From contig CAYPTI010000065.1 of assembly GCA_964413525.1 (NCBI GenBank), forward strand, positions 1,398 to 10,304: a stretch of 8,907 nucleotides of DNA, in the 5' to 3' direction. The stretch is from CAYPTI01 sp964413525 [NCBI: uncultured bacterium] (GTDB taxonomy: Bacteria > T1Sed10-126). Made by a program: the position numbers and the translations under genes. Below the pieces are notes generated by a model, which was not told the DNA's origin, searched no databases, and saw only the letters and a program-made list of their open reading frames with translations. Below, in pieces: positions 1 to 6,002 of this stretch. The stretch's first letter is position 1, and each line of letters starts with the position of its first letter.

Positions 1-22
1 GGGGGAGAAAAGGCGGCGGGTT

Positions 23-28
23 TATGAT
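23..28 (+). promoter_or_regulatory. possible -10 element upstream of the XRE-PAS gene
   Basis: The hexamer TATGAT matches the sigma-70 -10 consensus at five of six positions and lies about 40 bp before the ATG at 70. The -35 hexamer would fall at or beyond the left edge, so only half of the promoter can be judged. Confidence 0.2.
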
Positions 29-56
29 ACCGTAACTTCGATTGTCGAGACTGGAC

Positions 57-69
57 CGGGAGGCTCCCG
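57..69 (+). promoter_or_regulatory. Shine-Dalgarno embedded in a palindrome at the XRE-PAS start
   Basis: CGGGAG-G-CTCCCG is a perfect palindrome around one central base and it directly abuts the ATG at 70. It contains the only good ribosome-binding sequence, GGGAGG (58-63), six bases before the start. As RNA, CGGGA and TCCCG would form a 5-bp stem with a GGC loop that covers the Shine-Dalgarno. As DNA it could be an autoregulatory operator. The symmetry is seen directly; its regulatory role is inferred. Confidence 0.4.
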
Positions 70-717
70 ATGTCGAGCATAAAGAAATTGTTCCGGCAAA
101 ACTTGACCTGGTTTCGTGAGCAGAAGGACTTGAGTCAGAGTGAATTGTCCCAGCGTTGCGACTACGATCGGACCTACGTGGGAAAAATTGAACGGGGGGA
201 GAAGGAGCCTTCCCTCGAGGCCATCATCCGGCTCAGCCGCGAGCTGGACGTATCGATGACCGATTTTTTCCGCAGCGATCGTCCCGAAACAAACGAGACG
301 CTGGCTCACTCCCTGCAGCAGGGGGAGGATATCTACAAGGTAATCTTCGACGATACGTATCCGATGCCAAGCCTGTTTGACACGGAGGGACGGTTTGTCG
401 AGGTAAACGAGGCGTTTCTGGAACTCTGCACACGCACCAAAGAAGACCTCATCGGTCGGCCCCTGTGGGAGTGTCGATTCTGGGGACCCTCCGAGTGGAG
501 GGAAAAATGGCTAAAGAAACAGGTCGAGGAGGCCGCTGCGGGGGAACCCATGCAGGAGAACATGAAAATTTTTCTCCCGGAGATTGACGAAGAAACGATG
601 ATTTTGTTTTCCCTCACACCGATCCGTCAGCAGTCCGAGATCAGGCACCTTCTCGGCAGCATCAAGTTGCTGGAGCGGAAGGAATCGGAAGGGACGCTCC
701 TCCGGCAGCTTACCTGA
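70..717 (+). CDS. XRE-family transcriptional regulator with PAS sensor domain
   Basis: This is probably a one-component transcription factor: an N-terminal DNA-binding domain joined to a C-terminal sensor domain. Residues about 9-67 form an XRE/Cro-type helix-turn-helix, with the typical LSQSELSQRC helix, the YVGKIERGEKEPS turn and recognition region, and the LSRELDVSMTDFF closing helix. Residues about 89-203 look like a PAS domain: P-S-L-F-D-x-x-G-R-F-V-E-V-N-E-A-F near 100-116, then DLIGRPLWE near 127-134. The ligand is not apparent; PAS domains bind haem, flavins or small organic molecules, or only mediate dimerisation. There is no kinase, GGDEF or other output domain, so DNA binding is the output. 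The ATG at 70 is preceded by GGGAGG within a palindrome. The gene converges on ribBA with about 108 bp between stops. Its targets are unknown; neighbouring genes are the obvious candidates. The family assignment is firm and the regulatory target is a guess. Confidence 0.85.
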   Translation: MSSIKKLFRQNLTWFREQKDLSQSELSQRCDYDRTYVGKIERGEKEPSLEAIIRLSRELDVSMTDFFRSDRPETNETLAHSLQQGEDIYKVIFDDTYPMPSLFDTEGRFVEVNEAFLELCTRTKEDLIGRPLWECRFWGPSEWREKWLKKQVEEAAAGEPMQENMKIFLPEIDEETMILFSLTPIRQQSEIRHLLGSIKLLERKESEGTLLRQLT

Positions 718-732
718 ACGGTGAGATGCAGG

Positions 733-751
733 TTCCCCGCCCCGAGGGGAA
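733..751. terminator. hairpin between convergent XRE-PAS and ribBA genes
   Basis: TTCCCC (733-738) and GGGGAA (746-751) can form a GC-rich 6-bp stem with a 7-base loop in the 108-bp gap between two convergent genes. There is no T tract on either side, so it is a weak intrinsic terminator candidate at best. Its position between two convergent 3' ends is the main support. Confidence 0.3.
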
Positions 752-825
752 GAGGCCCCGAAAGAGCTTACAAGCCTTCGGGTCGTTTGGTTGAAGACGG
801 GACTCGCCCGCGGAATCGAGTTCGT

Positions 826-2064
826 TCAGAGAGTCGAAGTCTCAAGCAGGTGCCCCATCTTCTCCTTCTTGGTCGAGAGGTATTCCCGGTTGTTTTCGCC
901 CGGCGGAATTTCGATCGGAACCCGTTCGGTTACCTCCAGGTCAAACCCGTCCAGCCCGACGATTTTCTTGGGGTTGTTGGTCAGCAGCCGGATCCGGCTG
1001 AGTCCGAGGTCCTTGAGGATTTGCGCCCCGATGCCGTACTCCCGCATATCGGAATCGAAGCCGAGGGCTTCGTTGGCCTCGACCGTGTCCAGTCCCTCAT
1101 CCTGGAGACTGTAGGCCTTGATCTTGTTGGCCAGTCCGATTCCCCGACCCTCCTGAGTCAGATAAAGGATGACCCCGGAACCCTCCTCGTCAACGGCCTG
1201 TAGAGCCACCATAAGCTGATCGTTGCAATCGCAGCGGAGGCTTCCGAAAACCTCCCCCGTCACGCACTGGGAGTGGACCCGCACGAGGACCTCGTCCTCC
1301 GACGCGGGGTCCCCTTTGATCAGGGCCACGTGGTCCCGATCGTTTAAGGTATCCCGGTAGGCCACGGCCCGGAACTCCCCGAGTTTCGTGGGCATCAGGG
1401 CTTCACCGGCTCGCTCGACAAAGGTTTCGTGTCGTCGGCGATGGCGGATGATGTCCGCGATGTAGACCACGGGAAGTTCGTGCCGTTCAGCCAGATCATG
1501 GAGCTCGTCGGAGCCGGCCATGGTTCCGTCCCCGCTCAAGATCTTGCAGAACACCCCGGCGTTAACCAGGTCGGTCTGCCGGACCAGATCCAGGGAAGCC
1601 TCGGCATGGCCGGCCCGTTTGAGTACCCCGCCCTGCTTGGGCTTGATGGGAAAGACGTGTCCCGGCCGAACGAAATCGTCCGCGGTCGAGGAGGAGCGGA
1701 CGGCCTTCTGGATGGTGGTGGCCTGATCGAAGGCACTGATCCCGGTGGTGGTGTCTTCCTTCGCGTCGATGGAATAGAGGAAATCCCGGTCCCGGGAATC
1801 GGGGTGCCGGGAGTCCATCGGTTTGAGGTCGAGCCGCCGGATGATCGCCGATTCAACGGCCAGACAGATCACTCCGCGGGCCTGTTTGGAAATAAAGTTG
1901 ATCCGGTCCGGATTGACTTCTTCCGCCGCCATCACGAGGCTGCCCTCGGCGGCCTCGCCGGATTCGTCGATCACAAGAACCAGCGAGCCGTTCAGAAGTC
2001 CGTTGACCGCTGTTTCCATTCGACCGTCGGCCTGGTTACGGTTGTCAGTCTGTTTCACGCTCAT
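826..2064 (-). CDS. ribBA: RibBA-family protein: intact GTP cyclohydrolase II domain, degenerate DHBP synthase domain
   Basis: A 412-residue two-domain protein of riboflavin synthesis. The C-terminal half (about 218-408) is GTP cyclohydrolase II, which opens the GTP imidazole ring to give a diaminopyrimidinone phosphate. It keeps zinc cysteines C267, C278 and C280 (HSQC, SLRCDC), Q283, EGR 305-307, the catalytic D339/R341 pair and LLTNNPKK. The N-terminal half (about 16-206) is 3,4-dihydroxy-2-butanone 4-phosphate synthase by fold and length and aligns gap-free with E. coli RibB. However, the catalytic loop RENEGD reads EAAEGS, T154 is Ala and E174 is Lys. Metal ligand H153, R150 and RPGHVFP remain. 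I infer that only the cyclohydrolase is active. The start at 2064 is chosen because AAGGAG lies six bases upstream (2071-2076); a start at 2097 has no such site. No other riboflavin gene is in the window. Family certain; loss of RibB activity inferred from residues. Confidence 0.92.
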   Translation of the reverse strand: MSVKQTDNRNQADGRMETAVNGLLNGSLVLVIDESGEAAEGSLVMAAEEVNPDRINFISKQARGVICLAVESAIIRRLDLKPMDSRHPDSRDRDFLYSIDAKEDTTTGISAFDQATTIQKAVRSSSTADDFVRPGHVFPIKPKQGGVLKRAGHAEASLDLVRQTDLVNAGVFCKILSGDGTMAGSDELHDLAERHELPVVYIADIIRHRRRHETFVERAGEALMPTKLGEFRAVAYRDTLNDRDHVALIKGDPASEDEVLVRVHSQCVTGEVFGSLRCDCNDQLMVALQAVDEEGSGVILYLTQEGRGIGLANKIKAYSLQDEGLDTVEANEALGFDSDMREYGIGAQILKDLGLSRIRLLTNNPKKIVGLDGFDLEVTERVPIEIPPGENNREYLSTKKEKMGHLLETSTL

Positions 2065-2156
2065 GGTTGACTCCTTCGATAAGGTACCGTCGTCCAATCC
2101 GCCGATGAAGTTGGGTTTCCGTCGATGTTCCGTCGTTCAACCGCCCGGCTGTTTCG

Positions 2157-2172
2157 GGGACGGTTTCGTCCC
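2157..2172 (-). other. perfect 6-bp hairpin in the ribBA leader
   Basis: GGGACG-GTTT-CGTCCC on the + strand gives a perfect 6-bp stem with a 4-base loop on either strand. On the + strand it is followed by TTTG, but no + strand gene ends nearby, so a terminator role there makes little sense. On the - strand it would sit in the ribBA 5' leader about 90 bases before the start codon. Confidence 0.35.
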
Positions 2173-2212
2173 TTTGATTGCACAATCCACGTCCCTCACC
2201 GGAACCCTCCGC

Positions 2213-2231
2213 TCAACCGATTCCCGGTTGA
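2213..2231 (-). other. perfect 7-bp hairpin in the ribBA leader
   Basis: TCAACCG (2213-2219) and CGGTTGA (2225-2231) are perfect 7-bp arms around a 5-base loop. The site lies just downstream of the candidate ribBA promoter, so it would be near the 5' end of the mRNA. A second copy of the TTCAACCG half-site occurs alone at 2136-2143. It could be an RNA stem or a protein operator; the sequence does not decide. Confidence 0.35.
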
Positions 2232-2251
2232 ATCGAGTCCCTGTATGAGTC

Positions 2252-2280
2252 ATTATCGTAGCCCGAACACCGGATGTAGA
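2252..2280 (-). promoter_or_regulatory. candidate sigma-70 promoter for ribBA
   Basis: Read on the - strand, TCTACA (2275-2280, four of six matches to the -35 consensus) is followed after exactly 17 bp by GATAAT (2252-2257, five of six matches to the -10 consensus). Transcription would start near 2245, giving a ribBA leader of about 180 bases. This is the best-spaced promoter-like pair I found in the divergent region, judged by eye only. Confidence 0.35.
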
Positions 2281-2432
2281 TGACTATAAGTCTTCGCTTT
2301 GGACCATAATCCAAGATAATTTGTTTGTCCAGCTCGGATTAGGGGGATGGAGACCGTAAGTCCTTAACTCGAAGAGTGGTCGGAGGGGAAGGGTTTGGGC
2401 CGCCGGCGCTTCGTCCAATGCTCCCAATCCGA

Positions 2433-2445
2433 AGGAGAGGAGGGG
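2433..2445 (+). promoter_or_regulatory. ribosome-binding site of the nrtS-like gene
   Basis: AGGAGAGGAGGGG is an extended purine-rich Shine-Dalgarno region ending seven bases before the ATG at 2453. It supports translation of this small ORF and fixes its start. Confidence 0.6.
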
Positions 2446-2452
2446 TTCGACG

Positions 2453-2728
2453 ATGAGAATCATCTTACAGGGATTGCATCAATGGATTGTACGGATTCTG
2501 GAACCCCACCACCTGCGTCGGACCCTGATGATCAGCCTCGTGGTTTGCATCTGGCTAACCCTCTACAACCAGTACGATTCGCTGTACCACGCCCTGTCGC
2601 GGGGGGAGTTCTCCCTGCGGCTTATGTTTCAAATTGTGTTGAATTTTCTCACTCCCTTCGTGGTCAGCAACGCCGGCCTGGTCAGTTTCGATGATCGGAA
2701 GGACGAGGCGGACCGGAGGGAGGATTGA
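2453..2728 (+). CDS. nrtS: NrtS-like small membrane protein (nitrate/nitrite transporter family)
   Basis: A 91-residue protein with two predicted membrane helices, about residues 23-45 and 54-78, and a charged C-terminal tail (DDRKDEADRRED). The pattern matches my memory of the NrtS family, small proteins implicated in nitrate/nitrite transport and first described in cyanobacteria. The matching parts are LVVCIWLTLYNQYDSL, resembling the family L-V-x-x-x-x-L-T-L-x-N-Q-x-D-x-L signature, and ILNFLTPFVVSNAG, resembling L-L-T-Y-L-V-P-Y-x-V-S. It is longer at both ends than the shortest NrtS proteins. A strong Shine-Dalgarno precedes the ATG. It lies 117 bp upstream of the Mo-hydroxylase on the same strand, so co-transcription is possible. 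NrtS proteins may act as hetero-oligomers, but only one copy is seen here. The two-helix architecture is clear; the family call is from motif recall, and the substrate is unverified. Confidence 0.65.
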   Translation: MRIILQGLHQWIVRILEPHHLRRTLMISLVVCIWLTLYNQYDSLYHALSRGEFSLRLMFQIVLNFLTPFVVSNAGLVSFDDRKDEADRRED

Positions 2729-2765
2729 GGACCTGTCGGGTCCCGGTAGACGGGCCTGTTCTTCG

Positions 2766-2771
2766 TTGACA
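2766..2771 (+). promoter_or_regulatory. possible -35 element before the Mo-hydroxylase gene
   Basis: TTGACA is an exact match to the -35 consensus. No convincing -10 hexamer follows at 16-18 bp; the region at that distance runs into the palindrome at 2792-2820. If it is real, the palindrome would overlap the core promoter, as expected for a repressor operator. Weak on its own. Confidence 0.2.
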
Positions 2772-2791
2772 GGGTTGTCGATTGTGAGAGG

Positions 2792-2820
2792 GTTGATTTG
2801 CTTCCCGGAAGGAAATCAAC
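2792..2820 (+). promoter_or_regulatory. 29-bp imperfect palindrome upstream of the Mo-hydroxylase gene
   Basis: The outer arms GTTGATTT (2792-2799) and AAATCAAC (2813-2820) are perfect complements. After one G/G mismatch, CTTCC (2801-2805) pairs with GGAAG (2807-2811) around a single central C, so 26 of the 29 bases are in symmetric pairs. It ends 25 bp before the ATG at 2846. Such symmetry fits a dimeric repressor operator. As RNA it would be a strong hairpin followed by only UUU, so a terminator or attenuator for the nrtS-like transcript is a second possibility. Symmetry seen; role inferred. Confidence 0.55.
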
Positions 2821-2845
2821 TTTGTAACAGAAGGGATTACCCGCC

Positions 2846-5203
2846 ATGACCTCGTCGAACCCCTCCGTTGGACAGCACATTCGCCGGAGGGAGGACGCGT
2901 CCCTCGTCCGGGGAAGGGCCCGGTTTACCGACGATCTGTCCCGCCCCGACACGCTGTACTGTTCCTTTCTTCGCAGCCCGCACGCTCACGCAATCATTGA
3001 ATCGATTGATCCCTCCAGAGCCCTGGCGATCGAGTCGGTCGAGCAGGTGGTCACTCACGAGGACATCCGCGATTCTCAGGCGCCCGGAACCGTGCCCATC
3101 GGAATTCAGTTGCCGGGGTTGTTCGTTCCGGAGCGGCCGCTTCTGGCCGCCGATCGGGTGCGCTACCAGGGGGAACCCGTGGCGGCGGTCCTCGCCCGGG
3201 ACCGCTACGCAGCACGGGACGGAGTCGAGGCAATCGAGGTGAACTATGAGCCCCTGGCGGCGGCGGTGGATCCGGGGGAGTCGGCGGGGAACGAAACCGT
3301 CCGGATCCATGAGGACGCCGAGGACAACATCGGCATCACCTGGGACATCGGTGATCGGGAAGCAACGGATCGGGCGTTCCGGGAAGCCGATCACGTTTTT
3401 TCGTTTGAGCACACCCAGCAGCGGTTAATTCCCAACGCCATGGAACCTCGAGCCGCGCTGGCGGAACTCGATCCCTCGGACGGCCAGCTTACCGTCCATC
3501 TTTCCACCCAGACCCCGCACGGCATCCGGCTCTACCTGTCCGAACTGCTGGGTCTCCGCGAGAACCGGATCCGGGTCGTGGCTCCGGAAGTGGGGGGAGG
3601 CTTCGGCAGCAAGGACAACTACTACCCCGAGGAAGGGCTGGTTGCCTGGTGTGCCCTCGAATATGAAGGCCCGGTGAAGTGGACCGCCACCCGGACGGAG
3701 ACCTATCTCAGCGATGCCCAGGGACGAGCCCGGGAGATCGCCGCCGAACTGGCCTGCTCCAGCGACGGCACCATCGAGGGATTGCGGGTGGACTCGCGGG
3801 CCGATCTGGGAGCCTATATCTCCACCCATTCACCGATCATTTCCACCGCCATCTTCTCCGGGGTTCTTTCCGGTCCCTACAGCATCCCGGCCATCGACTG
3901 CCACATCGACGGGGTGTTTACCAACACGGTTCCGGTGGACTCCTACCGGGGGGCGGGTCGGCCCGAGGCCTGTTACCTGGTCGAGCGGATGGTCCGGGAG
4001 GCGGCCCGGGAACTGGACATGGAGCCCGCCGAGTTGAGACGGAAGAACTTTATTCCTCCGGATGAGTTCCCCTACGAGACCGCCGCCGGGGTCGTCTACG
4101 ACAGCGGTGATTACGAACCCACGCTCGATCAGGCACTCGAACTGCTGGAGTACGAATCCTGGCGATCCCGTCAGGAGCAAGCCCGGGAGGAGGGTCGGTA
4201 CCTCGGGATTGGACTCGGGTGCTTTGTTGAATCGGCCGGGGCGGGGCCGTCGGGGCTGCTGGGCCCGGACAGCCTGATGCCGGCGCTGTCGGAAAGCGGC
4301 TTAATTCGTTTTCATCCCTCGGGTTCGGTGACGGCCTACTGCGGAACCTCCGATCACGGGCAGGGGCATCAGACCACCTACGCTCAGATTCTGGCCGACC
4401 GGCTGGGCATTCCGATGGACGAAATCGAAGTCGTCGAAGGGGACACCGATGAAATTCCCTACGGGACGGGAAGTTTCGCCAGCCGGAGCACCAGCCTGGG
4501 GGGCGCGGCGCTCGTTCGCTGCACCGAGAAAATCCTTGCAAAAGCCCGCCGGATCGCCTCCCACCAGCTGGAGGTTTCCCCCGAGGACCTGGAATTTGAT
4601 GACGGACAATTTTCCGTCCGCGGAGCCCCGGAACGGTCGCTGCCCCTGCAGCAAATCGCCCGGGATGCCTACAAGGCAACCAACCTTCCCGATGACATGG
4701 AGCTGGGGCTCGAATCCGCCGCCGTGTACGATCCCGAGAATTTCACCTATCCCCACGGTACCCACGCCGCGGTGGTGGAGGTGGATCCGGGGTCCGGCGA
4801 AGTGGAGGTTCTCCGGTACGTGGCGGTGGATGATTGCGGGCGACAGATCAACCCCATGATCGTAGAAGGTCAGATCCAGGGAGGGGTAGCCCAGGGGATC
4901 GGGCAGGCCCTGTACGAGATTGGTTCCTACGACGGGGAGGGAAACCTGGTAACCGGTTCCCTGATGGACTATTCATTTCCCAACGCGGTTCAGATCCCCG
5001 AACTCGTCTGCGGCGCAACCGAGACCCCCAGCCCCCACAATCCGCTGGGAGCCAAGGGATGCGGGGAGGCCGGCGCCATCGGAGCGCCTCCGACCGTGGT
5101 GAACGCCATCCTGGACGCGCTGAGGCCGCTGGAGGTTGAGCACGTCGAGATGCCCGTCACGTCCGATTCCCTCTGGACGAGGATTCAGTCCGCCCGGACC
5201 TGA
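2846..5203 (+). CDS. xanthine dehydrogenase/CoxL-family molybdopterin-binding large subunit
   Basis: A 785-residue Mo-cofactor subunit of a molybdenum hydroxylase, the usual length for CoxL-type subunits. These enzymes hydroxylate heterocycles or aldehydes with water as the oxygen donor. The N-terminal part (about 8-145) has the family start (GQHIRRREDASLVRGRARFTDD, read in two parts) and RYQGEPVAAVLA. Cofactor-binding landmarks follow: MEPRAAL near 199-205, GGGFGSKDNYYPEE near 250-263, SYRGAGRPEA 366-375, TSDHGQGHQT 501-510, DCGRQINP 663-670 and GAKGCGEAGAIGAPP 735-749, where E741 is the expected catalytic glutamate. The active-site loop is SYRGAGR, not the Cys-containing AYRCSFR of true (form I) CO dehydrogenase, so CO is unlikely to be the substrate. 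No signal peptide is seen; these enzymes are normally cytoplasmic. The usual FAD and [2Fe-2S] partner genes are not adjacent. ATG at 2846 is preceded by a weak AAGGGA. Substrate unknown. Confidence 0.9.
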   Translation: MTSSNPSVGQHIRRREDASLVRGRARFTDDLSRPDTLYCSFLRSPHAHAIIESIDPSRALAIESVEQVVTHEDIRDSQAPGTVPIGIQLPGLFVPERPLLAADRVRYQGEPVAAVLARDRYAARDGVEAIEVNYEPLAAAVDPGESAGNETVRIHEDAEDNIGITWDIGDREATDRAFREADHVFSFEHTQQRLIPNAMEPRAALAELDPSDGQLTVHLSTQTPHGIRLYLSELLGLRENRIRVVAPEVGGGFGSKDNYYPEEGLVAWCALEYEGPVKWTATRTETYLSDAQGRAREIAAELACSSDGTIEGLRVDSRADLGAYISTHSPIISTAIFSGVLSGPYSIPAIDCHIDGVFTNTVPVDSYRGAGRPEACYLVERMVREAARELDMEPAELRRKNFIPPDEFPYETAAGVVYDSGDYEPTLDQALELLEYESWRSRQEQAREEGRYLGIGLGCFVESAGAGPSGLLGPDSLMPALSESGLIRFHPSGSVTAYCGTSDHGQGHQTTYAQILADRLGIPMDEIEVVEGDTDEIPYGTGSFASRSTSLGGAALVRCTEKILAKARRIASHQLEVSPEDLEFDDGQFSVRGAPERSLPLQQIARDAYKATNLPDDMELGLESAAVYDPENFTYPHGTHAAVVEVDPGSGEVEVLRYVAVDDCGRQINPMIVEGQIQGGVAQGIGQALYEIGSYDGEGNLVTGSLMDYSFPNAVQIPELVCGATETPSPHNPLGAKGCGEAGAIGAPPTVVNAILDALRPLEVEHVEMPVTSDSLWTRIQSART

Positions 5204-5225
5204 ACCGGCGAGTCGACCGGTCGTT
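5204..5225. other. 22-bp junction between convergent Mo-hydroxylase and livF genes
   Basis: The two stop codons face each other across 22 bp. The gap holds ACCGG (5204-5208) and CCGGT (5217-5221) as 5-bp arms, and the perfect 10-bp palindrome CGACCGGTCG (5214-5223). Neither is followed by a T tract, so no intrinsic terminator can be called. Transcripts probably overlap at their 3' ends. Confidence 0.3.
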
Positions 5226-5948
5226 CTACCCCCCCGAGGCGTCCCCCACCCCGAGGTAGTGGGACCGGACGTGTTCGTCCTGGAGCAACCGGTCGGCGGC
5301 GTCCTCGAGGACGATTCGCCCGTTTTCCATCACGTAACCCCGGTCCGCTACCCGGAGAGCCGCCCGGGCGTTTTGCTCGATTAAGAACACGGTGATGGCT
5401 TCTTCGTTGAGCCGTTCGATGGTTTCGAAGATTGTCTCGACGATCATCGGGGCCAGACCGAGGGACGGCTCGTCAAGCAACAGCAATTGAGGACCCGTGA
5501 CCAGGGCCAGGCTGATGGCCAGCATCTGCTGTTCCCCCCCGCTCAGGGTTCCCGCCAGTTGTTGCTGTCGATCCTTCAGGACGGGAAACAACTCGTAGAT
5601 CCGCTCCAGCTCCCAGGTCCGTTCGGAGTCGGCTCCCCCGTAGTGCCGGGCCAGTCGGAGGTTGTCCAGCACGGACTGCTCCCCGAAGATCTGGTGCCCT
5701 TCGGCCACCTGGCCGACCCCCCGGCGGACGAGTTCGTACGGCGCCCGGCCGACGATGCTTTCGTCCCGGTAGCGGATGGTCCCACCGGACGGAGTAAGGA
5801 AGCCGGTGATCGTCCGGAACAGGGTGGTTTTCCCGGCCCCGTTGGGTCCCACCATGGTGACGAGGTCGCCCCGCTCGATGGTCAGGCTGACCTCCCGGAG
5901 CACGGGGACGTTGGTGTACCCCGCCGTGACGTCCTGGACGGTCAGCAC
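5226..5948 (-). CDS. livF: LivF-type ABC transporter ATP-binding protein (HAAT family)
   Basis: One of the two cytoplasmic ATPases that power a hydrophobic/branched-chain amino acid type importer. The 240-residue protein has Walker A GPNGAGKTT (34-42), signature LSGGEQQ (135-141), Walker B LLLLDE (155-160), D-loop SLGLAP and the EQN triplet (191-193) that LivF proteins carry where other ABC ATPases have a His. VAEGHQIF (81-88) corresponds to the family VPEGRxVF with small changes. Length and N-terminus (MLTVQDVTAGY) are typical. The start is GTG, with AGGAA about 10 bases upstream. It is the last gene of the operon, 54 bp after livG. The assignment to LivF rather than LivG rests on length and the EQN triplet. 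The transported substrate cannot be read from the ATPase. Confidence 0.93.
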   Translation of the reverse strand: MLTVQDVTAGYTNVPVLREVSLTIERGDLVTMVGPNGAGKTTLFRTITGFLTPSGGTIRYRDESIVGRAPYELVRRGVGQVAEGHQIFGEQSVLDNLRLARHYGGADSERTWELERIYELFPVLKDRQQQLAGTLSGGEQQMLAISLALVTGPQLLLLDEPSLGLAPMIVETIFETIERLNEEAITVFLIEQNARAALRVADRGYVMENGRIVLEDAADRLLQDEHVRSHYLGVGDASGG

Positions 5949-6002
5949 GGGGACGGTTCCTCGCGGGGGATGCGCCGGGGGGACGAGGTCACCGAAGAAG
6001 GA

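Larger units (their letters stand above)
2065..2452. other. gene-free region between divergent ribBA and nrtS-like genes
   Basis: This 388-bp stretch separates two divergently transcribed genes, so it should carry both promoters. No convincing protein-coding frame is seen. It contains a candidate ribBA promoter, two hairpins in the ribBA leader, and an AT-rich island at about 2280-2335 that stands out from the GC-rich surroundings. That island has small inverted repeats: GACT-ATA-AGTC at 2282-2292 and TTGGA-N6-TCCAA at 2299-2314. TATAAG, CATAAT and GATAAT hexamers occur on the + strand there, but none has a good -35 partner, so the nrtS-like promoter cannot be fixed. I looked for the FMN riboswitch core on the - strand and did not recognise it. 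Confidence 0.6.

Noticed and set aside
721-2070. Long + strand open frames opposite ribBA (721-1203, 1429-2070)
   Set aside because: They are antisense to a gene with clear homology, have low-complexity GC-driven composition and resemble no protein family.
2065-2097. An 11-codon N-terminal extension of ribBA starting at 2097
   Set aside because: The start at 2064 has AAGGAG at ideal spacing and its numbering matches E. coli RibB; the upstream start has no Shine-Dalgarno.
2157-2172. Intrinsic terminator on the + strand (hairpin followed by TTT)
   Set aside because: No + strand gene ends upstream of it and the T tract is only three bases.
2065-2452. FMN riboswitch upstream of ribBA
   Set aside because: The conserved core segments were not recognisable on the - strand; a covariance search would settle it.
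2755-2773. CCTGT/ACAGG hairpin after the nrtS-like gene as a terminator
   Set aside because: Only 5 bp, with no following T tract.
3425-4765. Open frames on the - strand opposite the Mo-hydroxylase (3425-3829, 4050-4679, 4301-4765)
   Set aside because: Shadow frames rich in Pro, Gly and Arg from GC-rich coding DNA, with no family resemblance or ribosome-binding sites.
2846-5203. Aerobic CO dehydrogenase (form I CoxL)
   Set aside because: The active-site loop is SYRGAGR rather than the Cys-containing AYRCSFR, and coxM/coxS are not adjacent.
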